A DNA stretch of 7,876 bases from Pyrinomonadaceae bacterium (GCA_013813825.1 JACCRA010000802.1:1-7876), one strand, 5' to 3'; numbered from the stretch's first letter, positions 1-6,660 are shown. Translations and numbers: made by a program. The notes: generated by a model from the letters alone, not told the origin.

Positions 1-277
1 AACCACCACCGGCCGGCCGTACCTGAGAGCCGCCGTGACGCAAGCGGCAGGGGCAGCGTCGCACACCACGAACACCGGTCTAGCGGCGCCATCCCATCGA
101 CTGAGCCGGCGCATGGGCAACAACAAAGCTTTGGTCGCCGTCCGACACAGCCTGCTGGTTATCCTCTCTCAGGTCCTGCTGGGCGGGCGGATTATGGCGA
201 ACGCGGCGGCGACTACTTCGACCGTCAGCAACCGCAGTCGCGATTTACGAATACTTCTTTTGTCAGCGAAGGTTTAA
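1..277 (+). pseudogene. C-terminal remnant of an IS110-family transposase, frameshifted
   Basis: The reading frame beginning at base 2 is open from the window edge to a stop at 275-277. Up to about base 187 it reads like the C-terminal end of IS110-family transposases (Transposase_20 region): a PYLRAAVTQAAGAASHT stretch, then RRMGNNKALVAV and HSLLVILSQVLL. The family's closing motif, GGDYFDR, is not in this frame. It appears in the +1 frame at 205-225, preceded by a Tyr at 193-195 at about the expected distance. A net one-base loss (or two-base gain) near 184-190 therefore splits the end of the gene. After DYFDR no convincing family sequence remains. IS110 enzymes are DEDD transposases/recombinases guided by a bridge RNA; this copy cannot make an intact C terminus. 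The N-terminal catalytic part would lie left of the window. No IS end or bridge-RNA region was recognised. The ATG at 35 is not a real start, because similarity continues upstream of it. Confidence 0.8.
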
Positions 278-288
278 GGGGAGCGCCG

Positions 289-2994
289 CTATTCGTAACG
301 CAGCGCAAGCAATGGATCGACCTTGGTTGCACGGTGCGCCGGAACGAAGCAAGCCATGAGCGCAACGATGGCGAGTAAAAGAGAGACCCCGATGAATGTT
401 AGTGGATCAGTTGCAGTTACACCGAAAAGTAAACTCGACATCAGGCGAGTTAAAACGAAGGACGCAGCGAGCCCTATCGCCACACCAATCAAAACAAGTT
501 TGGCTCCTTGCCTGATCGCTAGCTTAAGCACGTCAAGTCCCCGCGCGCCTAAAGCCATGCGAATGCCGAATTCACGCGTGCGCTGTGTAACTGAGTAGCT
601 CATCACGCCGTAAATTCCTACTGCTGCTAAGACCAGCGCCACGGTGGCAAAGATGCCAAGCAATAGCATACTGAAACGCTGTCGCGCGAGTGATTCGGAG
701 AGGACGTCTTCCATCGTGCTGATGTTGGAGACCGGCTGGTCTTTATCTACTTCCCACACAGTCCGGCGCACCGTAGCCGCTAAGCTCAGCGGTTCGACGT
801 CTGTGCTGACGACAAGGTGACGCGGCGCGAAGAATCCAGCTTGCAGGTATGACAAGTACATCTGCGGCTTTGGATCGGCAGTCAGCTCGAATTGCCGGAC
901 ATCCTTCACCACTCCAATAATGGTTAACCAGTCGTCAGGGTCACGAGAATCGGGTGATCCCGATGTGATGCGCTTCCCAATCGGATCTTCACCGGGCCAG
1001 AAGCGCCGTACCATCGTTTCGCTGATGACCGCCACCGCGGGAGAGTCGACTCTGTCCTGCTCGCCGAACTCCCGCCCCTGCACGAACTGAATGCCCATCG
1101 TACGAAAATAGTGAGGGCTGACGACTCTCGTCACCACAGTGGGTCTTCTGCCTTGGCCGGGCGCAGGATCAGGACGCCCCTCGATGCTGAATCCAATAGA
1201 ATCACCTTGATAGATTAAAGGTATCCAGTTGGTGACGGCTGCTGATTTAACGCCCGGCAGAGCCTCAATGCGGTTTACCAGTTCGGTATGAAAGGCTGAT
1301 CGGCGGGCATGGTCAGGATACTTCTGCGCCGGGAGGGCGACCTGAATCGTCAACAGATTGTCTAAGCGGAATCCAGGATCAACATTGTGCAGGCGCAGGA
1401 AGCTATTAATCAACAGTCCGGCGCCGATTAGCAGGATGAACGAGACCGCGACCTCGGCGATCACCAGCAGGCCGCGAATGCGATTGCCCCGACTTCCCGC
1501 AGCGGAGTCCCTGCCGCCCTCTTTGAGTGTTTCATTAAGATTAAAGTTAGAGGTTTGCGTGGCCGGGGCTAAACCGAAGATCAGTCCTGTCAGTAATGAG
1601 ACTAGGAGGGTGAAACCCATCACTCTCGCGTCAATCGTGATGGCCGCAGCTTGAGAAATTTTCTCCGGGATGAAAGCTTTTAGTAGATTTACGCCCCACA
1701 CAGACAGCAACAATCCGACGCCACCGCCGAGTAGTGCCAGTAAAACGCTTTCCGTCAGAAATTGTCGGATCAAACGCAGGCGGCTCGCGCCGAGCGCGAC
1801 GCGGATGGAAATTTCTTTTTGTCGCACCGCGGCTCGCGCGAGTTGCAAGTTGGCGACATTGGCGCAGGCTATCAGCAGAACAAACCCGACCGCGCCCAAC
1901 AGTACGAGGAGAGATGGTTTGATGTCGCCCACAACATGTTCGTGGAGCGAAATGACTGTGGCCCCTAGGTCCGTGTTTTGGTCAGGATACTGCTGTTGAA
2001 GGCGAGTGGCGATGGTACTCATCTCCGCCTGCGCCTGTTGGAGCGTAACACCGGGCTTCATGCGCGCAATGACCTGGAGGTAGTGTCTGCCGCGGTTGGC
2101 GGCTTCTTGAGAGCTGAAGGCGATGGGAACCCACAGCTCATCCTCACGGCTGGGAAACTGGAAGTGTGGTGGCATCACGCCGACGACCGTGGAGCTTTCG
2201 CCATTCAAGGTGAGAGGCTTGCCGATAATTGTCATGTCGGAGCCGAATCGGCGTTGCCACAAGCCATGACTCATGATGACCACGCGGTTCCCGCCGGGTT
2301 GATCATCCTCCGGCAGGAACGCGCGGCCTAAGTGCGGCTCGACGCCCAGCAAGGGGAAGAGATGGGCCGAGACACGCCTGCCGTCGATTCTTTCCGGCTC
2401 GCCGTTACCCGTCAGATTAAAGCTCAGATCGGCAATGGCTGCCATCCCTTCAAAGACCTGGTTTTGATCACGCCAGTCAATGTAGTTGGCCGCTGCGGGC
2501 GTATCGCGTGGATACCCTCCTTTGGTGTCGTCCTCCCAGACCATCACGAGCCGGTCAGGGTCTTGATAAGGCAAGGGGCGCAGCAGAACTGTATTGACGA
2601 CACTGAAGATCGCGCTGTTCGCGCCGATCCCTAAAGCTAACGCCATCACGGCAACAACGGTGAACCCGGGGTTTTTTACCAGCATTCGCAGACCGTATCG
2701 TAAATCTTGCCAGAGATCTCCCAACATATTTAGTCTCCTTTGTGCCCCCGGCACCACAGGCTCGTGTCGAACGGGGCGCTCGACCCATCGCAGTTCCTGA
2801 GCCAACACATCGCTCTCGGTTAACTCGATCAGCGTCGCTTGATAGGCTGCCTCTGTTGTCGCACCGCCCTGTAGTGACTGTTCGTAGCGATCATCTAGGT
2901 GCTGGCCCAACTCCTCGACGATCTCGGCCTCACGCGTCGGCGACAGCCTCAACCCCGACAATCGCCTTGTGATCTCTACTTTCCAGTCAGGCAT
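289..2994 (-). CDS. ADOP-family duplicated MacB/FtsX-like permease with N-terminal prefix domain (left cassette)
   Basis: 901-residue inner-membrane permease; substrate unknown. Residues 1-88 are a charged helical prefix domain (EAEIVEELGQHLDDRYEQ), as in 'permease prefix domain' ADOPs. Two MacB-like halves follow. Half one has a membrane segment at about 111-135, a periplasmic domain to about 355, and FtsX segments at about 361-383, 415-437 and 458-477. Half two has segments at about 507-529, 774-799, 831-850 and 866-885, with its periplasmic domain at 530-770. Coupling motifs KEISIRVALGASR (393-405) and REFGIRMALGA (807-817) would face the cytoplasm, where MacB-type permeases contact their ATPase. 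The C terminus DPLLALRYE is typical of the family. I chose the ATG at 2994 because AGGAA lies 6 nt upstream and the ATG overlaps the PadR stop (ATGCCTGA). An in-frame ATG at 3045 would add 17 residues lying wholly inside padR. No ATPase partner is nearby. The family call is firm; transport versus another mechanochemical role is open. Confidence 0.93.
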   Translation of the reverse strand: MPDWKVEITRRLSGLRLSPTREAEIVEELGQHLDDRYEQSLQGGATTEAAYQATLIELTESDVLAQELRWVERPVRHEPVVPGAQRRLNMLGDLWQDLRYGLRMLVKNPGFTVVAVMALALGIGANSAIFSVVNTVLLRPLPYQDPDRLVMVWEDDTKGGYPRDTPAAANYIDWRDQNQVFEGMAAIADLSFNLTGNGEPERIDGRRVSAHLFPLLGVEPHLGRAFLPEDDQPGGNRVVIMSHGLWQRRFGSDMTIIGKPLTLNGESSTVVGVMPPHFQFPSREDELWVPIAFSSQEAANRGRHYLQVIARMKPGVTLQQAQAEMSTIATRLQQQYPDQNTDLGATVISLHEHVVGDIKPSLLVLLGAVGFVLLIACANVANLQLARAAVRQKEISIRVALGASRLRLIRQFLTESVLLALLGGGVGLLLSVWGVNLLKAFIPEKISQAAAITIDARVMGFTLLVSLLTGLIFGLAPATQTSNFNLNETLKEGGRDSAAGSRGNRIRGLLVIAEVAVSFILLIGAGLLINSFLRLHNVDPGFRLDNLLTIQVALPAQKYPDHARRSAFHTELVNRIEALPGVKSAAVTNWIPLIYQGDSIGFSIEGRPDPAPGQGRRPTVVTRVVSPHYFRTMGIQFVQGREFGEQDRVDSPAVAVISETMVRRFWPGEDPIGKRITSGSPDSRDPDDWLTIIGVVKDVRQFELTADPKPQMYLSYLQAGFFAPRHLVVSTDVEPLSLAATVRRTVWEVDKDQPVSNISTMEDVLSESLARQRFSMLLLGIFATVALVLAAVGIYGVMSYSVTQRTREFGIRMALGARGLDVLKLAIRQGAKLVLIGVAIGLAASFVLTRLMSSLLFGVTATDPLTFIGVSLLLAIVALMACFVPAHRATKVDPLLALRYE
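2725..2741 (-). promoter_or_regulatory. Internal Shine-Dalgarno plus ATG within the left permease
   Basis: On the minus strand AAAGGAG (2741-2735) lies seven bases before the in-frame ATG at 2727-2725, which is Met90 of the permease. The protein continues there as MLGDLWQDLRYGLRMLVK, which resembles the usual N terminus of ADOP permeases that lack a prefix domain. Initiation here would give an 812-residue form. The match and spacing are visible in the sequence; use of the site is inferred. Confidence 0.45.
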
Positions 2995-3340
2995 GTTCGA
3001 TTCCTGTGATGCGATTGACCGCCTCGACAAACTCCCGCCAGCCACTGCGTTGCGCCGCTAATATCTTCTTGCCTTCAGGAGTCAGGCGGTAATAACGCCG
3101 CCGCCGCTGACCGGCCTTCTCCACCCAGCGACCCTGAATCCAGCCGCGCTTCTCTAGGCGGTACAGCAGCGGGTAGAGCGAGGCGACATTGAACCGTAGC
3201 ACTCCGCGCGAACGCTGTTCGATCAGATTGCCGATGTCATAACCGTGTCGGGACTGGTCTTCAACGAGCGAAAGAATCAACAACTCGGCACTGCCTTTCT
3301 TCAACTCGCGGTCGAAGATATGTGAACCTATATATGACAT
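2987..3340 (-). CDS. PadR-family transcriptional regulator (left cassette)
   Basis: 117-residue DNA-binding protein of the small PadR type, probably a dimeric repressor of its own two-gene unit. The winged helix-turn-helix is complete: ELKKGSAELLILSL opens the domain (12-25), RHGYDI is at 31-36, the recognition-helix region SLYPLLYRLEKRGW is at 54-67, and the basic wing QRRRRYYRLTPEGKKIL is at 78-94. A short C-terminal helix (WREFVEAVNR) supplies the dimerisation part expected of short PadR proteins. The ATG at 3340 is the first start in the frame after the promoter candidate. It has no Shine-Dalgarno sequence, which fits a leaderless transcript. The stop overlaps the permease start by 8 nt, so the two genes are almost certainly one operon. 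The signal that relieves repression is unknown. Confidence 0.93.
   Translation of the reverse strand: MSYIGSHIFDRELKKGSAELLILSLVEDQSRHGYDIGNLIEQRSRGVLRFNVASLYPLLYRLEKRGWIQGRWVEKAGQRRRRYYRLTPEGKKILAAQRSGWREFVEAVNRITGIEHA
2992..3005 (-). promoter_or_regulatory. Ribosome binding site and overlapping start for the left permease
   Basis: On the minus strand AGGAA (3005-3001) is followed by six bases and ATG (2994-2992). The ATG lies inside the end of the PadR frame, whose TGA is at 2989-2987. The 8-nt overlap ATGCCTGA suggests translational coupling, and it decides the start in favour of 2994 rather than the ATG at 3045. Confidence 0.7.
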
Positions 3341-3350
3341 AGCTATATAT
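3328..3350 (-). promoter_or_regulatory. ATATATAG direct repeat, candidate operator of the left PadR
   Basis: The 8-mer ATATATAG (minus-strand reading; CTATATAT on plus) occurs at 3350-3343 and again at 3335-3328, 15 bp apart start to start. The first copy overlaps the -10 box; the second lies in codons 3-5 of padR. An 8-bp palindrome ATAGCTAT (3339-3346) sits between and partly within them. A repressor bound here would block RNA polymerase directly. Binding by the adjacent PadR is inferred from position. Confidence 0.45.
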
Positions 3351-3375
3351 TATTAAGAAGCATATGATCCGTCAA
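3347..3375 (-). promoter_or_regulatory. Promoter candidate for the left PadR-permease operon, leaderless
   Basis: Read on the minus strand, TTGACG (3375-3370) and TAATAT (3352-3347) are separated by exactly 17 bases, a good sigma-70-like pair. Only six bases (ATAGCT) separate the -10 box from the ATG at 3340, so transcription would start at or next to the A of the start codon. The absence of any ribosome binding site before this ATG agrees with that. Confidence 0.55.
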
Positions 3376-3439
3376 CATCACATTTAGTTTTGATGACATT
3401 GGCAGGGCAGCAAGCAATGCCGCCCGCTTCCGCCCCGCC

Positions 3440-3468
3440 ACGACGACTAGCGCCGCGAGCCTCGTCGT
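3440..3468. repeat. 7-bp inverted repeat in the divergent intergenic region
   Basis: ACGACGA (3440-3446) and TCGTCGT (3462-3468) form a perfect 7-bp inverted repeat around a 15-base GC-rich loop. No T-run follows on either strand, so it is not a convincing terminator. It may insulate the two divergent promoters, or be chance in GC-rich DNA. I see nothing else in 3376-3498. Confidence 0.3.
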
Positions 3469-3498
3469 TCAAACGCAAGACCCACGATCAAACAAGCC

Positions 3499-3527
3499 TT
3501 GACAGTCTAGGCAAGTCTATTTACCAT
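3499..3527 (+). promoter_or_regulatory. Promoter candidate for the right PadR-permease operon
   Basis: A perfect TTGACA (3499-3504) is followed after 17 bases by TACCAT (3522-3527), which matches the -10 consensus at four of six positions. A start near 3534 would leave a leader of about 40 nt before the GTG at 3574, with room for the AGAGG ribosome binding site. Confidence 0.5.
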
Positions 3528-3545
3528 GCTTTGACTTTCTAGGCA
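3499..3545 (+). promoter_or_regulatory. 15-bp imperfect direct repeat, candidate operator of the right PadR
   Basis: TTGACAGTCTAGGCA (3499-3513) and TTGACTTTCTAGGCA (3531-3545) match at 13 of 15 positions and are 32 bp apart, about three helical turns. The first copy covers the -35 box and the second the expected transcription start. AAGTC (3513-3517) and GACTT (3533-3537) also form an inverted pair. The layout suits autorepression; the binding protein is inferred. Confidence 0.5.
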
Positions 3546-3561
3546 TACTCGGCTCGCGCGA

Positions 3562-3576
3562 AGAGGTACACGAGTG
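3562..3576 (+). promoter_or_regulatory. Ribosome binding site setting a GTG start for the right PadR
   Basis: AGAGG (3562-3566) is seven bases before the GTG at 3574-3576. It supports GTG rather than a later ATG, all of which would cut into the winged helix. Confidence 0.6.
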
Positions 3577-3906
3577 ACACGACAAAAGGCTGACCTGCTA
3601 CAGGGCACCCTCGACATGCTCATCCTGAAAGCTGTCTCGTTAGGCCCGCTACACGGCTACGGCATCATCCAGCGCCTCCGCCAGATGTCCGGCGAGATGC
3701 TGGAAGTGGAGCAGGGATCGCTTTACCCGGCGCTCTATCGCATCGAGCAGAAGGGGTGGGTCTCCTCGAAGTGGGAGGTGAACGAGACGAACCGCCGCGC
3801 CAAGTTCTACGCGCTCACGAGGGCAGGCCGGCGCCAGCTTGAGGACGAGGAGGCAAGCTGGGACCGACTCGTCCTCGCCATCGCTAAGGTGCGGCAGACC
3901 ACGTAA
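3574..3906 (+). CDS. PadR-family transcriptional regulator (right cassette)
   Basis: 110-residue regulator of the short PadR type most often found before ADOP permeases. It starts with the characteristic ADLLQGTLDMLILKAV (6-21), then LHGYGI (26-31), the recognition-helix region GSLYPALYRIEQKGW (48-62), and the wing NRRAKFYALTRAGRRQL (73-89). A short C-terminal helix (WDRLVLAIAKV, 96-106) completes a normal-length protein. It differs clearly from the left PadR: no N-terminal extension, a different basic wing and a different C terminus. The two probably recognise different operators, which matches the different repeats in front of them. The permease follows after 15 nt in the same direction, so the pair should be one operon. 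Likely role: autorepression and repression of the permease. The inducing condition is unknown. Confidence 0.94.
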   Translation: MTRQKADLLQGTLDMLILKAVSLGPLHGYGIIQRLRQMSGEMLEVEQGSLYPALYRIEQKGWVSSKWEVNETNRRAKFYALTRAGRRQLEDEEASWDRLVLAIAKVRQTT

Positions 3907-3921
3907 AGGGGCGGACTGAGG

Positions 3922-6588
3922 ATGAAGTGGTTCAATATTTTTTCGGCACGCCTGCGCGCGCTTCAAGGGCGCGAAGCCGTCATCCGCGACATCGATGAGG
4001 AGATGCGCCTCCATGTCGAGATGGAGACGGAGGCGAACATCGAGAGAGGAATGCCGTCGGCTGAGGCGCGCCGGACGGCGCTCAGGAACTTCGGCAATTT
4101 TGACAGTGTCAGAGACAGTGCTTACGGGGTGCGGGGAGGCGGCATGTTAGAAACATTATTTCAGGATGTTCGGTACGGCGTGCGGATGCTCGTCAAACAT
4201 AGGGGGTTCACTGCGGTAGCGGTGCTCACACTCGCCTTGGGGATCGGGGCGAACACGGCCATCTTCTCGGTCGTCAACGATTTGCTCCTGCGCCCGCTTC
4301 CTTACAGGGACGCGGAGCGGCTCGTCATGCTGTGGGAGATCAACCAGGAAGGTACACGCCAGAACACGACTTCGCGCACCAACTTCCGGGGCTGGCGCGA
4401 GCAGAGCACGGCCTTCGAGGGCATGGCGGCCTTCTCCGACCAGCGTCTGAGCCTGAGCGGCGGGGGAGAACCGGAAGAGGTCTCGGTCCAACTTGCTAGC
4501 CCGGAACTGTTTCGCGTCCTCGGCGTCGAGCCGATCCTCGGCAGGGGCCTCACGGAAGAGGACGCACGCCCCGGCACGCCCGACGTGGCCGTGCTAAGCC
4601 ACGGCATCTGGCAGCGGCGCTACGGCGGCGACCCGACCGTGGTCGGCAAGCCCATTACGCTTAACGGCGCGCCCTTCACCGTGGTCGGCGTCCTCCCCAT
4701 GGGGTTTCAGTGGCACATTAAAAAAAGGTCTGGGACGGGCAGGCCCGCCGAAATCTGGGCTCCGCTCGCGATGCCGACCGAAGGGGGCGCGGCCACGCGC
4801 GGCCGTTTCCTCTCGGTGGTGGCGCGCATGAAGCCCGGCGTCTCGCATGAGCAGGCCGAGGCCGAGCTGAAGACCATTACCGCCCGCCTCGAACAGGAAG
4901 CGCCGCAGTACAACAAGGGGATCGGCTCGGAGGTCATTCCGTTGCGCGAGCAGTTCGTCGGTAACGTCCGGCCCGCACTCCTGATCCTTCTCGGCGCGGT
5001 CGGGTTTGTGCTGCTGATCGCCTGCGCCAACGTCGCCAATCTCATGCTCTCTCGCTCCGCCGCGCGCGAAAAGGAGATCGCGCTCCGCACGGCGCTCGGC
5101 GCGAGCCGCCTGCGTGTGGTTCGACAACTGCTCACCGAAAGCGTGCTGCTCGCCATACTGGGCAGCGTGATCGGGCTGGTGGTCGCGTGGTGGGGCATCG
5201 GGGCGCTGGTGGCGATCAGCCCGCCCGACCTCGTGAACCTACAGGGCGTCGGCATCAACCTCACGGTGCTCGCTTGGACGCTGGGTGTCTCGCTGGCGAC
5301 AGGCATCATTTTTGGCATCGCGCCGGCCTTGGAGGCGACGCGACTGAATCTTAACGACGCGCTCAAGGAAGGCGGTAAAGGCGCCGGGGGGCAGGGCGCC
5401 CGTAGCAGCCGCCTGCGGAGCGCCTTCGTGATCGCTGAAGTCGCTCTGGCCCTCGTGCTTTTAGCCAGCGCGGGATTGCTGGTGAAGAGCTTCGCCCGCC
5501 TGCAACAGATCGACACTGGATTCAACACGGAGAACGTGTTGACAATGGTCGTGCGCCTGCCGGACGGCAAGTACAAGGAGGAGCCGCAGATGGTCGCCTT
5601 CTTCCGTCAGGCCACCGAGCGCATCCGGGCGCTGCCCGGCGTCCGCTCCGCCGGGATGGTGAACTTCCTGCCGTTGTACGGCGGGCTCGGCTCCAACACC
5701 GGCTTCACCGTGGAAGGCCGGCCCGAACCGCCGCCGGGCGAGGAGCCAAGCACGCACGTGCGCGTAGCCGACGCCGGCTATTTCGGCGCGATGGGCATCC
5801 CCCTACTGCGCGGGCGCAATTTCACTGACTTCGAGGCGAGCGAGGCGAGGCGAGTCGTGCTCATCAGCGAGTCTATGGCTCGGCGGCACTTCCCCGGAGA
5901 AGACCCCTTGGGCAAGCGCATCAGCGTCCAGATGTTTGAAAAACCCACGCCGACGGAGATCGTCGGCGTCGTCGGCGATGTCAGGTACGACAGCCTGACG
6001 GACGAGGCGCAGCCGACCGTCTACTTCCCGCACCCGGAACTCACCTATCCGTTCATGACCCTCGTCATCCGAACCATCGACGACCCCGCGGAGATGGCCC
6101 CCGCGGTGCGACGCGAGCTGAGCACGATGGACCCCGTCCAGCCCGTCTCCGACGTGCGGACGCTGAATCAGGTAATGGCCGACACGACGGGGCGTGCCCG
6201 CTTTAACACGCTCCTCTTCGGTCTCTTCGCGGGGTTGGCGACGCTGCTGGCGGCCGTCGGCATCTTCGGCGTGATGAGCTACTCGGTGGCGCTGCGGACG
6301 CGCGAGATCGGGATCAGGATGGCGCTCGGCGCACAACCGGGCCACGTCATGGGGCTTATCCTCAGACAGGGGCTACTCTTGGCGCTCATCGGCATCGGCA
6401 TTGGGCTGGCCGGCGCGCTCGCCCTGACACGCGTCATGTCAAGTTTACTTTTCGAGGTGGACGTTACGGACTCCGCGACTTTCGCAGCCATCGTGCTGTT
6501 GCTCACGGTCGTGTCTTTGATAGCCTGTTACATTCCGGCGCGGCGGGCGACGCGCATCGATCCGCTGATCGCCCTGAGGTACGAGTAG
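3922..6588 (+). CDS. ADOP-family duplicated MacB/FtsX-like permease with N-terminal prefix domain (right cassette)
   Basis: 888-residue inner-membrane permease, paralogue of the left one; over the first FtsX segment (residues 352-414) 49 of 63 residues are identical by hand count. Residues 1-73 form the prefix domain, with the acidic DIDEEMRLHVEME and a PSAEARRTALRNFGN helix. Half one: membrane segment at about 96-120, periplasmic domain to about 345, FtsX segments at about 352-374, 406-428 and 447-468. Half two: about 501-521, periplasmic domain to about 760, then about 763-789, 818-836 and 852-872. Both coupling motifs are intact: KEIALRTALGASR (384-396) and REIGIRMALGA (794-804). The C terminus is DPLIALRYE. 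The chain looks like two MacB transmembrane units fused head to tail, without the MacB ATPase domain. The ATG at 3922 has AGGGG ten bases upstream. Base composition is visibly more GC-rich than either neighbour. Substrate and energy source are not shown. Confidence 0.94.
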   Translation: MKWFNIFSARLRALQGREAVIRDIDEEMRLHVEMETEANIERGMPSAEARRTALRNFGNFDSVRDSAYGVRGGGMLETLFQDVRYGVRMLVKHRGFTAVAVLTLALGIGANTAIFSVVNDLLLRPLPYRDAERLVMLWEINQEGTRQNTTSRTNFRGWREQSTAFEGMAAFSDQRLSLSGGGEPEEVSVQLASPELFRVLGVEPILGRGLTEEDARPGTPDVAVLSHGIWQRRYGGDPTVVGKPITLNGAPFTVVGVLPMGFQWHIKKRSGTGRPAEIWAPLAMPTEGGAATRGRFLSVVARMKPGVSHEQAEAELKTITARLEQEAPQYNKGIGSEVIPLREQFVGNVRPALLILLGAVGFVLLIACANVANLMLSRSAAREKEIALRTALGASRLRVVRQLLTESVLLAILGSVIGLVVAWWGIGALVAISPPDLVNLQGVGINLTVLAWTLGVSLATGIIFGIAPALEATRLNLNDALKEGGKGAGGQGARSSRLRSAFVIAEVALALVLLASAGLLVKSFARLQQIDTGFNTENVLTMVVRLPDGKYKEEPQMVAFFRQATERIRALPGVRSAGMVNFLPLYGGLGSNTGFTVEGRPEPPPGEEPSTHVRVADAGYFGAMGIPLLRGRNFTDFEASEARRVVLISESMARRHFPGEDPLGKRISVQMFEKPTPTEIVGVVGDVRYDSLTDEAQPTVYFPHPELTYPFMTLVIRTIDDPAEMAPAVRRELSTMDPVQPVSDVRTLNQVMADTTGRARFNTLLFGLFAGLATLLAAVGIFGVMSYSVALRTREIGIRMALGAQPGHVMGLILRQGLLLALIGIGIGLAGALALTRVMSSLLFEVDVTDSATFAAIVLLLTVVSLIACYIPARRATRIDPLIALRYE
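4133..4146 (+). promoter_or_regulatory. Internal Shine-Dalgarno plus ATG within the right permease
   Basis: GGGGAGG (4133-4139) is four bases before the in-frame ATG at 4144, which is Met75. The protein continues MLETLFQDVRYGVRMLVK, at the same domain boundary as the internal start in the left paralogue. Initiation here would give 814 residues. The spacing is a little short and the GC-rich codons for Gly-Gly-Gly could explain the purine run by chance. Confidence 0.35.
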
Positions 6589-6619
6589 AGCACCTTCGGT
6601 CTCATCGGTGATTTTTGAC

Positions 6620-6636
6620 CGCCGGCCCTACCGGCG
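6620..6636 (+). repeat. Short GC-rich hairpin between the right permease and the propeller gene
   Basis: CGCCGG (6620-6625) and CCGGCG (6631-6636) form a perfect 6-bp stem with a 5-base loop. It is not followed by a T-run, so it is a poor intrinsic terminator; it may be an mRNA processing or stability element. A weaker CACC/GGTG pairing (6591-6594 with 6607-6610) followed by ATTTTT lies just upstream. Confidence 0.3.
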
Positions 6637-6642
6637 CTTCTC

Positions 6643-6660
6643 GGAGAGGAGTCTTACGTG
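6643..6660 (+). promoter_or_regulatory. Strong ribosome binding site setting a GTG start
   Basis: GGAGAGGAG (6643-6651) is six bases before the GTG at 6658. A signal peptide begins right at this GTG, so the start is well supported although it is not an ATG. Confidence 0.75.

Noticed and set aside
35..277. An 80-residue stand-alone gene starting at the ATG-like codon at 35
   Set aside because: IS110 similarity continues upstream of this codon to the window edge and downstream in another frame, so it is a transposase fragment and not a small gene.
1978..2634. Consecutive plus-strand open frames opposite the left permease
   Set aside because: They mirror conserved permease codons, have no ribosome binding site that stands out, and show no family motifs.
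2995..3045. Permease start at the ATG at 3045, adding 17 residues
   Set aside because: It would overlap padR by 59 nt and its extra residues look like frame-shifted PadR sequence; the ATG at 2994 has a well-placed AGGAA.
4707..5576. Long antisense open frame (289 codons) opposite the right permease
   Set aside because: It is rich in Arg/Ser/Ala with no recognisable domain, and lies opposite strongly conserved permease sequence in GC-rich DNA, where long antisense frames are expected. The same applies to the frames at 4156-4491, 4594-5127, 5461-5757 and 5803-6345.
6591..6616. Intrinsic terminator after the right permease
   Set aside because: The stem is only 4 bp (CACC/GGTG) with a 12-base loop; the ATTTTT that follows is suggestive but too weak to call.
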